Shown: positions 55,664 to 63,582 of the stretch, piece by piece
How positions within the stretch are numbered: the stretch's first letter is position 1
How the letters are laid out: every line of letters begins with the position of its first letter
Origin: Algoriphagus yeomjeoni
GTDB taxonomy: Bacteria > Bacteroidota > Bacteroidia > Cytophagales > Cyclobacteriaceae
Assembly (NCBI RefSeq): GCF_003259505.1
Contig: NZ_QLLK01000016.1
Span: 26,424 to 90,423 of the forward strand
DNA length: 64,000 nucleotides
Reading direction: 5' to 3'
Program-made: the position numbers and the translations under genes
The notes under the pieces: generated by a model
The model's database searches: none
Seen by the model: only the letters and a program-made list of their open reading frames with translations
Told to the model about the DNA's origin: nothing

Positions 55664-55694
55664 AAAAGGATAGCCATTTTCGGCTATCCTTTTC
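55664..55694 (-). terminator. rho-independent terminator for the DUF6600 gene
   Basis: GGATAGCC-ATTTTC-GGCTATCC flanked by A and T runs. On the minus strand a T run follows the stem, 19 nt after the DUF6600 stop. Confidence 0.82.
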
Positions 55695-55712
55695 ACGTTG
55701 GTTTGATTAGAT

Positions 55713-57158
55713 TTAATTATTTCCTCTTGTTCTTGAAGTACTTCTAGAGGAAGAGCTACTCGAGGTTCTACTTGAACTCTTAGCAGGAGAAGAGGATCTT
55801 GCTGGAGCACTTTTTACCTGAGGAGATCTACTTGGTGCAGACTGTGTTCTTGATTGAGTAGATCTAGTTGGCGTAGTTGATTTTACCACAGGTCTGGAAG
55901 ATCTGCTCGGCTGCGTCCTAGGTTGCGTCGAACGTTGAGCCGGAGCAGATTGAGTTCTTGGCTGGCTTGACCGCTGCGTAGGAGCTGGCTGAGTTCTAGA
56001 TTCATTGGACCTTTGAGTAGCAGCAGGGCTCTGCGTTCTCGCGGGAGCTGTTCTGGTCTGAGGCTGTCTACTAGTCGGAGCAGAAGTTCTTGTTTCACTG
56101 CTTCTAGAGTTGCTAGGAGTTCCTGCACTTTGTCTAGATGGCGCAGAAGTACTAGTTTGACTTCCAGAATATGGCTCAGTTTTGAATTCCCCACCTCTAG
56201 AAGAAGGAGAGGTTGATCTCACTCCAGAATTTTCAGAGCTTCTAGTTGAGGTATTTCTTTCCGTAGCTCTGGATGATCCGGCTGGACTATTTGCTGATCT
56301 TCCAGATACAGTTTCAGTTCTACTATTTCCTCTAGATGGTGCCGTTGCAGGTTGAGTTCTGCTTTGCCCGCTGGAAAGTACTCTGGAAGGTCTAGCGGCT
56401 GTGGTCGTAGCTCTGCCGTTATTCAGGTCTGGTCGGTATGCACTCACCGTATTTCTATTTACAGATACTCTTCCCGCAGAGCGAGCTGATTCCACTCTAT
56501 GCACTGGATAGTTTGTTCTGGTTACTCGCTGAATTTCTCTTCTTGAAGGTCCAGCGTAGTATCTGTTATTATTATAGACCACAGTATTATTGATGATCGT
56601 AGTGTTATTGTAGATTTTCACCCTTCTACCGTATGGTACATAGTAGTTGTACACATTGCGGTATGCAAATCTATGCTGAGGTACAAACAACCAGTAAGAT
56701 GCAGGGATGCCGATTCTGACATTTATGGAGAAACCAGGTCCCATGGGTGCCCAACCGTAATAGCCGCCACCAGATCTCCAGTCCACCCACGCTGGTCCCC
56801 AAGTGTAATCAGGGATCCATGCCCAGCTTTGGTAGTTGTTGTCGAAATACCATCTGCCGTAGTGAAATGTCGCCCAACCCCAATCGTAATCAGAGACCCA
56901 AGTGTTTCCATATTCTGTCATTACCCAGTGTCCATTGGACCCATAAGGGTGGAAATCATTTTGAACTGCGGGTAACCAAACGTAGCCATAGCGACCGTCT
57001 TTAACCCAATCACCATAAGGCATCAGTTCATCATAGAAGACTTGGAATGAAACTCCATTCATGTCATCTGCTGAGGCTTGAGATGGGCTAAGCCAAAGCA
57101 AAGCGACGAAGCCCATCATCAAGTTTCTCATCCATTGTGGTACTTGTAGCGTTTTCAT
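55713..57158 (-). CDS. DUF6600 protein with long low-complexity tail
   Basis: A 481-residue secreted protein. After a signal segment ending SQASA, residues about 35-180 form the DUF6600 aromatic-glycine region: FQVFYDELMPYGDWV, GYVWLP, HWVMTEYGNTWVSDYDWGWATFHYGRWYF, WIPDYTWGPAWVDWR, GYYGWAPMGPG. The rest, about 240 residues, is rich in Ser, Thr, Arg, Pro and Gln, with short imperfect repeats such as QPRTQSAPAQRS. The tail is strongly basic and disordered. Function is unknown; it may act at the cell surface or bind polyanions. Confidence 0.85.
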   Translation of the reverse strand: MKTLQVPQWMRNLMMGFVALLWLSPSQASADDMNGVSFQVFYDELMPYGDWVKDGRYGYVWLPAVQNDFHPYGSNGHWVMTEYGNTWVSDYDWGWATFHYGRWYFDNNYQSWAWIPDYTWGPAWVDWRSGGGYYGWAPMGPGFSINVRIGIPASYWLFVPQHRFAYRNVYNYYVPYGRRVKIYNNTTIINNTVVYNNNRYYAGPSRREIQRVTRTNYPVHRVESARSAGRVSVNRNTVSAYRPDLNNGRATTTAARPSRVLSSGQSRTQPATAPSRGNSRTETVSGRSANSPAGSSRATERNTSTRSSENSGVRSTSPSSRGGEFKTEPYSGSQTSTSAPSRQSAGTPSNSRSSETRTSAPTSRQPQTRTAPARTQSPAATQRSNESRTQPAPTQRSSQPRTQSAPAQRSTQPRTQPSRSSRPVVKSTTPTRSTQSRTQSAPSRSPQVKSAPARSSSPAKSSSRTSSSSSSRSTSRTRGNN

Positions 57159-57572
57159 AATACGTGGTTTAAGTGATTAAATAATTGGTTAGGTGCTTCT
57201 TTCAGGTAGTTGGCTTTTCAATGCTTCCTATTAGGTAGATGCAATTTTCCAATAAAAGGATGCATGCATACTAAAACCAAAATCAGGCCAACTTTTCAAG
57301 ACTTATATCAAAAGAACTAGTACTTGGCTTGGTTTTACGTAAAAAAATGAGTGAATGGTTGCGTAAAATCTTAATTATATCTTAATATTAATGAAAAAAA
57401 TTACTACTTAAGTAAAATATTTACTTAACCCTTTTTGAGCTTTTAAATATTTTTTTGGATAGATATAAGCTTTTGCCAGAAAAATCCGGGAATGTAGAAT
57501 AGGTGCCCTATGAAAATAAAAAGTATTTTTTCTTGAAATAGTACTGACGGAAGTGAAATAGTTGTGATTTGG
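57159..57572. other. intergenic region upstream of the DUF6600 gene
   Basis: About 410 bp of A+T-rich sequence next to the 21-bp periodic array that starts at 57573. It should hold the leftward promoter of the DUF6600 gene. I see no gene in it. Confidence 0.4.
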
Positions 57573-57761
57573 GAAAAACTTGTTCCCATCAGAAGGTTGC
57601 TTTCTTCATTCTTAGAATAAAAAGTTATGCTTCGAACAGGTCTATTTTCCTTCGAAGCTTAAAAATTTCTCTTTAGAATAATGTTTGTTCTCCTAAAAGG
57701 TTAAAAAGTTATCCTCGGAAGGTAAATACTTATGTTCCGAGGATAAATGTTTCTCTTTTGA
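57573..57761. repeat. degenerate tandem array, exact 21-bp period, copy 1
   Basis: Nine consecutive 21-bp units start at 57573, 57594, 57615, 57636, 57657, 57678, 57699, 57720 and 57741. Most end in TCGA, CGGA, CGAA or a related form, and many begin GGTTAAAAA or similar. The units are diverged but the period never slips. The array lies between the DUF6600 and GH43 genes, just past the GH43 stop. Confidence 0.65.
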
Positions 57762-57789
57762 AGATTAGTAACTGACTATGCTACACCCA

Positions 57790-58791
57790 TCACGGTTGAT
57801 AAAGCTTACCAACAACCAACTTATCTCCTGATAGATCCACTTCAAATAAATGAGGAATGCGGATGGTACGGCCATTTACGCTCCTATGGCTATGAACTGA
57901 CATCAGCTTCTTTCCCTCCAATGTCTTGAATAACATGCCGTGACCGAAATTAGGTGGAGTAATAGGGTCTTTCTCCTGAATCCAAGGACCATCTAGGGTG
58001 CCACTTTCCGAATAAGCTACTCCTTGGGTATAATCACTGTAAACCCAACTTGTCCAAATCATTCCTAAGCGTCCGGTTTCTGTTTCAAACAAATAGGGAC
58101 CATCGGTTACTTTGTTCGGTTTGTCGTTTCCGTTTTCATCTTTTTCCCGGCTCCAAGGCGAATCACTGGCACGGAACAGGATTTCGCCAGTACCAATCGA
58201 ACCGCTTAAATCCGGTTTCAATTCCAGTTTTTCCATCGTTCCATTTCCATTTTGTAGCCATTCATGGCAAAAAATCATGTAAGGCTTACCGTCTTTATCT
58301 ACCCAAAAAGTCCCATCCAGCGTGGGCATGCTTGCTGGCAGGTAAGTAGGATCTTGCATGGGCACGTAGGGCCCATCCGGATTGTCACTCACCAAAATAT
58401 GGCTGGCACGACGCTCGATAATATTCTCACCTACGGTATCGATCTTAACAGCACGGTTGGTGAAGGTGGCAAAATAATAGTACTTGTTTTTGTACGCGTG
58501 AAGTTCTGCTGCCCAAATCATGGGATTAGGTCCCATCCAAGAGTCAGGATCGGTTTCGGTTACTTTATAAGGACCATCCCAAAGTTTCAAGTCCTTGCTT
58601 TTCCATAGCATCCCACCCGTCCCAGTCATATAGTACATCTGCGTGTTGGAATCCGCCAGAATAGCTGGATCACTTAATACAATAGAATCCAAGGGAACAT
58701 TTTTTCTCACCTCGCGAGTCCGCGGTTGTTGCGCCAGAGTTGCCAAAGGAAGGAGAATAAGAACTACAAAAGCCAGATAAAGGGTTTTCAT
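57790..58791 (-). CDS. glycoside hydrolase family 43-like protein
   Basis: A 333-residue secreted protein with signal peptide MKTLYLAFVVLILLPLATLAQ. It shows the five-bladed propeller features of GH43: LSDPAILADSNTQMYYMTG (catalytic base Asp), WAAELHAYKNKYYYFAT, STLDG-like MPTLDGTFWVDKDGKPYMIFCHEW (Asp that tunes the pKa) and VTDGPYLFETETGRLGMIWTSW. Members act on arabinose- or xylose-containing glycans. The gene stands alone between two 21-bp periodic arrays. Confidence 0.87.
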   Translation of the reverse strand: MKTLYLAFVVLILLPLATLAQQPRTREVRKNVPLDSIVLSDPAILADSNTQMYYMTGTGGMLWKSKDLKLWDGPYKVTETDPDSWMGPNPMIWAAELHAYKNKYYYFATFTNRAVKIDTVGENIIERRASHILVSDNPDGPYVPMQDPTYLPASMPTLDGTFWVDKDGKPYMIFCHEWLQNGNGTMEKLELKPDLSGSIGTGEILFRASDSPWSREKDENGNDKPNKVTDGPYLFETETGRLGMIWTSWVYSDYTQGVAYSESGTLDGPWIQEKDPITPPNFGHGMLFKTLEGKKLMSVHSHRSVNGRTIRIPHLFEVDLSGDKLVVGKLYQP

Positions 58792-58989
58792 GGGTTTACT
58801 AGGGTTATAATAGGTTTGGAAAAAAGAAATTTCTACTTAAAGGCAAAGTATAATTTTAAGATAGCAGGATTTCAGGAATTGCTGGGAAAGATTCTTGAAA
58901 AAGGCAGAAGTACTGAATAGGTGGGAAGGGGTTTGTGGCTATTCTACTTATACGAAAGCGGATTGATTGTCAATTTATCTATTCCAAGC

Positions 58990-59221
58990 TGCTCTTGAGC
59001 TGCTCAGATCTCCATTTTTTCAGTTCGGAACTGATCCCTCGAAGATAAAAGCAGATAATTATGTGCTCTGAACAGATAATTAGGTGTTCTGAGGTGAAAA
59101 ATATCTGTTCTGAGGTGAAGATTATGTGTTCTGAACTGATAATTATGTGCTCCAAGCTGGTCATTAGCTGCTCGGAGCTGGAAAGTATGTGCTCTGAGGT
59201 TAAAAGTTGGAGATCAGAACT
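58990..59221. repeat. degenerate tandem array, exact 21-bp period, copy 2
   Basis: About eleven units keep a strict 21-bp spacing. Boundaries are clear at 59012, 59033, 59054, 59075, 59096, 59117, 59138, 59159, 59180 and 59201. The consensus is close to GATAATTATGTGCTCTGAGGT. Read on the minus strand it encodes heptads like SEHIIIC over 61 residues, but that frame looks like a by-product of the period. Array 1 at 57573 shares the period and the GGTTAAAAGTT-like segment. Confidence 0.7.
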
Positions 59222-59462
59222 GATAGCTTGATGTTTTTTGCTGAAATAAGGGAGTTGACTGCTTTAAGCTTTTATTAATTCAATTTCAAATTGATAAGGA
59301 TAGGAAGGTGTAGTTAAAAACTACGCCTAGCGGCCTCATTACCTAGACTACGCTCAGTGGGGAAATCTACACCTAGGTACCTCAATGCTTATTCTACTCT
59401 CAGTGCGGGGTAAAAGTTAGAGATCAGAACTGAAAGCTTGATGTTATTTACTGAAATAATGG
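59207..59462. repeat. 50-bp direct repeat flanking a 150-bp segment
   Basis: The stretch starting TAAAAGTTGGAGATCAGAAC at about 59201-59254 recurs at 59410-59463 with a few substitutions (both continue CTTGATGTT...CTGAAATAA.GGAG). Between them lies a non-coding segment with an inverted motif GTGTAGTTAAAAACTACGCC near 59311. It looks like a small insertion or a duplication next to the end of the cassette array. Confidence 0.55.
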
Positions 59463-59472
59463 AGGATCCAGT

Positions 59473-59549
59473 GAACCGCCGTATACGAGACCTGTACGGT
59501 GGTGTGAGAGGCGCACCGTGGGCTTATGGCTCACGGCCGTCTACTCGAT
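59473..59549 (+). mobile_element. truncated group II intron, 3' end only (domains V-VI)
   Basis: GAACCGCCGTATACGAGACC, then GGTGGTGTGAGAGG and GGCCGTCTACTCGAT match the domain V-VI end of the full copy at 60377-60975. This copy lacks one GTAC of the domain V loop and everything 5' of domain V. It ends precisely before TATGGGGC (59550-59557), the edge of the DUF4304 cassette. It contributes the last seven codons and stop of the DUF4304 frame. Confidence 0.7.
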
Positions 59550-60249
59550 TATGGGGCGTAATTTTCAGTTCTACGTTTTTTCTTTTTGCAAAGTCCTCAA
59601 GTCTACCAACCCATTCTTTATTTACAGTCGGCTCAGATTCGGTTCTAATTATTTCTCCATTCTTTGTGTGAATCTCCTTTACGTTTGGCTTTGGTGTCAA
59701 TGCTTCATTATATAATTTATTCCAAAATATTTCCGCTTTGTCGCGTTGTCCATATCGTTCTAAAATTAAAAACTTTCCTATTGGACTTGTAAGCGGTTCA
59801 TACTTCCATTCAAAGAATTCAAGCCATTTTTTAGGATCCGAATACTTTTCATAAAAAGGAACTGCAAAAGTTTCAAGGTCGTGATTAATTTGTTCCTTGA
59901 GTTTTGAAAAGTCAGTTCGTTTATTCAAGTCATACCATTTGTCGCCTTTGTTCATTAAATGTCCAAGTCGTAGCCTGATTTCACAGTCATATTCTTTTGG
60001 AAACTTTGGAAGTTCTTTGTTGTAAATCTCAGAATAGGTTTCTTTATCAATTAGTCCAAGATTAAAAACAAAAGTCTTGTCGTCTTTAGAGTTCCATTGA
60101 CTTTGCTGAACATTAAAGGTTTGTCCGATTCCATTTATTTCTCTGTAGAAATTGTTTCCGTTTTTCTTAAACCCAAGTCTTTGGAAAATAGGCGTAACTA
60201 TTTCCTTTACTAAAGTGTCAAATTCTATTTTAAAGTCTCGGTCTGTCAT
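59524..60249 (-). CDS. DUF4304 protein, cassette-borne, 3' end altered by intron
   Basis: A 241-residue protein. IFQRLGFKKNGNNFYREINGIGQTFNVQQSQWN followed by FVFNLGL is the DUF4304 signature, and EIRLRLGHLMNKGDKWYDL fits the rest of the domain. Function is unknown. The C-terminal residues after ITPHN (RVDGREP) are read from the reverse of the intron fragment at 59473-59549, so the native protein ended differently. The gene lies on a 720-bp unit whose ends are GTTATGGGGC (just 5' of the ATG) and GCCCCATA (3' end), the arrangement of an integron cassette. Confidence 0.75.
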   Translation of the reverse strand: MTDRDFKIEFDTLVKEIVTPIFQRLGFKKNGNNFYREINGIGQTFNVQQSQWNSKDDKTFVFNLGLIDKETYSEIYNKELPKFPKEYDCEIRLRLGHLMNKGDKWYDLNKRTDFSKLKEQINHDLETFAVPFYEKYSDPKKWLEFFEWKYEPLTSPIGKFLILERYGQRDKAEIFWNKLYNEALTPKPNVKEIHTKNGEIIRTESEPTVNKEWVGRLEDFAKRKNVELKITPHNRVDGREP

Positions 60250-60269
60250 TTCTTATTATGCCCCATAAC
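59550..60269 (-). mobile_element. gene cassette 1 (DUF4304)
   Basis: In gene orientation the unit begins GTTATGGGGC (complement of 60260-60269), the ATG follows 20 nt later, and it ends at GCCCCATA (complement of 59550-59557) where the truncated intron interrupts it. Start and end are perfectly complementary over the 8 visible bases, as expected for the simple sites of one cassette. Confidence 0.6.
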
Positions 60270-60376
60270 GGTTAGTATATGAAAAGTAGGCGATTTCGAA
60301 GCACGAAACTCAAAATTCCATACGAGCTACAAGCCTTGAATTCATCACTATTTCGCCTATTTTTTATATACATTGT
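60260..60376 (-). repeat. attC-like recombination site A (interrupted by the intron)
   Basis: The core CCATAAC (60263-60269) is followed by the left arm (60276-60293) ending AGTAGGCGA, the motif TTTCGAAGCACGAAACT (60294-60310), a loop, and the right arm (60353-60370) starting TCGCCTATTTTTTATATA. The arms pair over 18 bp with two G-T type differences. The right core is split by the intron: ...ATTGT at 60376 and TGTGCCC from 60976 rejoin to GTTGTGC. It separates cassette 1 from cassette 2. Confidence 0.65.
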
Positions 60377-60975
60377 GTGTGCCCAGCATGGGCATCTGAT
60401 ATCGAAGATATCAAATTATTCCAGAGGGTGAAAGTCCCTTATGTGCGGGGGTAACGCCCCGAAGCATTAGCAAGTCGCAAGGTGGTTTGTCGTGAGACAT
60501 GCACTGAAGGAAGCGAGACTGCGGTGTCTGTACTGACGAACAGGAACCACATACTGAGGCTATGAGGTGGGATGAGGTACCACATGCTGCTGAAGTCCAA
60601 AACCTGAGGGATCAGGAATCATCCCCAAAATAGTAGATGTGGCAGCGATAGACACAAGGATATTCACCTTACCGAGGGAGATCTCTAGATGTCGAGAACA
60701 TCCAAGAGAAGTCAGCAGAGGTCATAGTAGCGATGAGGAACGAGCCATAAGAACTATGGAGGACTCACAGAAATAGTGAAGGACTGAACGTATTGTGAAG
60801 TGAAAATTCGATAAGGAGCCTTTGTGTAGCCTTATCTTAAAAGTAGCGGAAAGATGTAGCGGTGTAAAGAGCGTTGCATTTTGCTTTACGAACCGCCGTA
60901 TACGAGACCCGTACGTACGGTGGTGTGAGAGGCGCACCTCGCTAACTTAACGGTTGGCGAGGCCGTCTACTCGAT
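60377..60975 (+). mobile_element. ORF-less group II intron (group IIC-attC-like insertion)
   Basis: A 599-nt element starting GTGTGCCCAGC, the usual GUGYG start, and ending with domain V-VI: GAACCGCCGTATACGAGACC at 60890, CGTACGTACGGTGGTG, a CCTCGC...GCGAGG hairpin and the 3' end CTACTCGAT. The 5' part (GGGTGAAAGTCCCTTATGTG) looks like intron domain I. No reverse transcriptase frame exists; only scattered codons remain in the domain IV position. It interrupts the right core of attC-like site A between GT and TGTGC. It could splice only if a maturase is supplied elsewhere. Confidence 0.75.
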
Positions 60976-63582
60976 TGTGCCCTGGCATTGTTCAATTTAA
61001 TATCTGTTCAATATCCGAAATCATAGTATTGAATTCATCTACCTCAATAGGATTTTCTTCGTTTTCAGTTCCATTATGCATTTCTCCACCAGAGACTCTA
61101 CCGTGAATGCTTTTTAATGAGTTTATTGTAAGTTCATTATTATTTAGATTTTTCAGTTCATCCCAATTAATATGATTGTTTCCAGTACTATATTTGGTTG
61201 GTATTTGATTGTTCAAAATTTTCTCATCAATTACACATTCAACAGCTTTTCTAAGCAAGCTTGCAACTTTTAAACTATCCTCAAAAGGAGAATGGTTTAA
61301 TAATCTTTTTGCATCTGTAATATGATATTTTGCTTTATTTCTTTTGTAATTACCTAAAACACCTTTAGAATTTACGCCCTCGTTATTTACCATATAAATC
61401 TTGATGTGCTTTCCTTTGTTTTGTGCGCCACAAGTCTCTATCGTATTACAAATATGATTATCGCCTTTTGATGTTTCAAAAGCTTCAAGGAATAGCTTAT
61501 TATGATTAAAGAGAATAATTTGATTCTCTAACTGTAATAGTCTATTGGCAAAATTTCCAGCAATTTTATGGTCAAGACTATTAACTGGGTCATCTAAAAT
61601 TATTGGATTGATACTTTTTTGAATTTTAGCTTCTGCAATAAAGAGAGCTAAAGCGACAGCTTTTTGTTCTCCTTCACTTAAAACAGCTTTTATATCCTTA
61701 TTTTTGGTTAGAGTTAGTTTTGTATTTGAAGTTCCTTTCTGTCCTTTTGCATTTTCAATCTTTACTTCAAGTTTATTAAAACCTAAACCAGTCAATTCAT
61801 CGGTAAAATTGGTTTTTAACGTTTCTGTCAATAAATCATTATGAGCAGTTTTTGATAGATTACTGACTTTGGTGGTATTTATTTTATTTGATTTTTGTCT
61901 TAACTCCTTCTCAACAGAATCAGTACTAAACCATTTCTCAAGATTTTCTTTCTGTTGGCTAATTGATTCATTTTCTAATAAGCCTTTTATTTCTTTTTCA
62001 AGTTTTTCTATTTGAGTGTTCTTGTCCTTATTATCATTCTCAAATTTTATGATTTCAGCTTGCAGATTTTCAATTATTGCTGAAAGATTTGATTTGATAA
62101 CATCCTTGTTCTGCAATTCAATTTTTACATCGTTTGACCTTTTGCTATCTATAGCAGTAATTAATTTTTCTTTTCCTTTTTCAAGGTTAGAAATGATATT
62201 ATTTATGAGTTGATTAAGAGTTTCGTCCGAATCCGTTATTTTAGTTTCTTTTAATATTGTTTCTATGTTTTCTTTTATTTCCAGCTTAACCGAAATACCA
62301 TTAAGTCTTTGTTTAAGTGATTCCAAATTTTGAATTGCTCCATTCAATTTTTGTTCTGATTCGTCTTTAAGGAAATTTCCATATGACTGAACCAAATTAA
62401 TAGAATTATCATCTGCCAAAGGTTGACGACAATAAGCACAAACTTTCTCTTTAGGGTCTAATTTTGAAGTGTATTTTTCTCCTGCCTTAATAAATTCTTT
62501 CCATTCTTCGGTATTATTGGCTGGGATATTAGATAGAATTTCAAATTGTCTTTTTGCTAACTTATTAGCCTCTTTGCTTTCCGAATATGTTTTAATCAAA
62601 TTTTGTGTGCTTGTTAATGCTCCAGAAATCTTTTTAACGGCATTGTCAATATGACTTTTAACACTCTCTAATTCGTTTTTATCATTCTCTTTAAGACGAA
62701 TTTTATCTTGAATATTAATCTGTTTTAAGTTTTTCAGCTCACTTTGTTTGGTTTTAAGTTTCTCGGCATCTTCGTTAGAAAAAGAATATAGTTTTTCAAC
62801 TTGTGATTTAATACTACTAGAAACCTGATGAATTTCAAAAGATGTTTTTATGTCATCTCTGAAATGTTTTAATTCTAATGTTGGTTTTTCTAGCCTTTTT
62901 TTATCTGCTTTGTTATTTATCTTGTCTTTAAAATCATCAATTACTCCAACTAAATAAGCAAACAGATTTAAACCTAATGGCTGAATAAGAGTACTGTCAG
63001 CTTTCCTAGTTGTCAAAAGACTTTCTAAGTATGAAGTGTCGAAAACTTTACATTTATTAAGCAAATCAAGGGAGCGATTACTTCCATTCCAAATTATTGA
63101 TTGATTCTGTCCATTCTGCGGTTCAAAACTTAATTCTATTTGAATTGGCTTTGAAGTTTCTGCATAAATGTTTGGTAATATTTCTTTCTTTTGATTCCCT
63201 CCAACTATCTCATTTAAAACTTTGAAGTAACTGCTTTTACCAGCACCATTCATACCGTATAAAATTGTTACATCGTTAGAGAATTTTATCGTCTGGTCTT
63301 CTTTTAAAGCATTAACTCCACTCTTATGAATTAGTTTTGTAAGTCGAATCTCGGAATCATTAGTCTCGTTGCTTAGGTTTGGTTCCGTAATATTTAAGTT
63401 AACTCCATTTGTTATATGTCTGAATATCTCATTTTTTCTCTCATTTGTTATGTTTCCATTGGATTCAATAGAATCATAAATAAGAGCTTTTAACCAATCA
63501 GGTTGAGAGCTTGCAAATTCTTTTAAATATTCTTTTGCATTACTTTTCATAATCGTAGGTCTCTATTTTGCTTGGGCATAAC
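60976..63582 (-). mobile_element. gene cassette 2 (zinc-hook ATPase)
   Basis: In gene orientation the unit begins GTTATGCCC (complement of 63574-63582), the ATG follows after 32 nt, the stop lies at 60992, and 7-15 nt later comes GGGCACA (complement of TGTGCCC, 60976-60982), restored to GGGCACAAC without the intron. Start and end cores are complementary at 8 of 9 positions. The gene fills the unit with almost no other sequence and no evident promoter. Confidence 0.6.
60992..63550 (-). CDS. RloC-like SMC-type ATPase with zinc hook and HEPN-like C-terminus
   Basis: An 852-residue protein. Walker A GMNGAGKSS is near residue 95. Two long coiled coils (about 245-340 and 400-540) flank a zinc-hook-like CAYCRQPL near residue 380. 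The ABC signature is LSEGEQKAVALALF, the Walker B is PIILDDPVNSLDH and the switch His is in ILFNHNKLF. The last 110 residues are helical and contain LLRKAVECVID and RVSGGEMHNG, an R-x6-H pair reminiscent of HEPN RNases and of the nuclease part of RloC/PrrC anticodon nucleases. Such proteins act in phage defence. The exact subfamily is unknown. It is markedly A+T-rich and carried on a cassette-like unit. Confidence 0.75.
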   Translation of the reverse strand: MKSNAKEYLKEFASSQPDWLKALIYDSIESNGNITNERKNEIFRHITNGVNLNITEPNLSNETNDSEIRLTKLIHKSGVNALKEDQTIKFSNDVTILYGMNGAGKSSYFKVLNEIVGGNQKKEILPNIYAETSKPIQIELSFEPQNGQNQSIIWNGSNRSLDLLNKCKVFDTSYLESLLTTRKADSTLIQPLGLNLFAYLVGVIDDFKDKINNKADKKRLEKPTLELKHFRDDIKTSFEIHQVSSSIKSQVEKLYSFSNEDAEKLKTKQSELKNLKQINIQDKIRLKENDKNELESVKSHIDNAVKKISGALTSTQNLIKTYSESKEANKLAKRQFEILSNIPANNTEEWKEFIKAGEKYTSKLDPKEKVCAYCRQPLADDNSINLVQSYGNFLKDESEQKLNGAIQNLESLKQRLNGISVKLEIKENIETILKETKITDSDETLNQLINNIISNLEKGKEKLITAIDSKRSNDVKIELQNKDVIKSNLSAIIENLQAEIIKFENDNKDKNTQIEKLEKEIKGLLENESISQQKENLEKWFSTDSVEKELRQKSNKINTTKVSNLSKTAHNDLLTETLKTNFTDELTGLGFNKLEVKIENAKGQKGTSNTKLTLTKNKDIKAVLSEGEQKAVALALFIAEAKIQKSINPIILDDPVNSLDHKIAGNFANRLLQLENQIILFNHNKLFLEAFETSKGDNHICNTIETCGAQNKGKHIKIYMVNNEGVNSKGVLGNYKRNKAKYHITDAKRLLNHSPFEDSLKVASLLRKAVECVIDEKILNNQIPTKYSTGNNHINWDELKNLNNNELTINSLKSIHGRVSGGEMHNGTENEENPIEVDEFNTMISDIEQILN

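Noticed and set aside
58979..59164. Minus-strand frame of 61 residues with SEHIIxx heptads inside the second 21-bp array
   Set aside because: A 21-bp period gives an open heptad frame by itself. There is no ribosome binding site, the other units continue past the frame without coding sense, and array 1 shows no equivalent peptide.
57573..59221. Possible CRISPR array from the regular 21-bp repeats
   Set aside because: The repeats are contiguous and diverged with no spacers, and no cas genes are present.
60377..60975. Protein-coding remnant or small ORFs inside the intron
   Set aside because: The frames are short and riddled with stops; the intron start, domain V and 3' end explain the sequence as a ribozyme without its reverse transcriptase.
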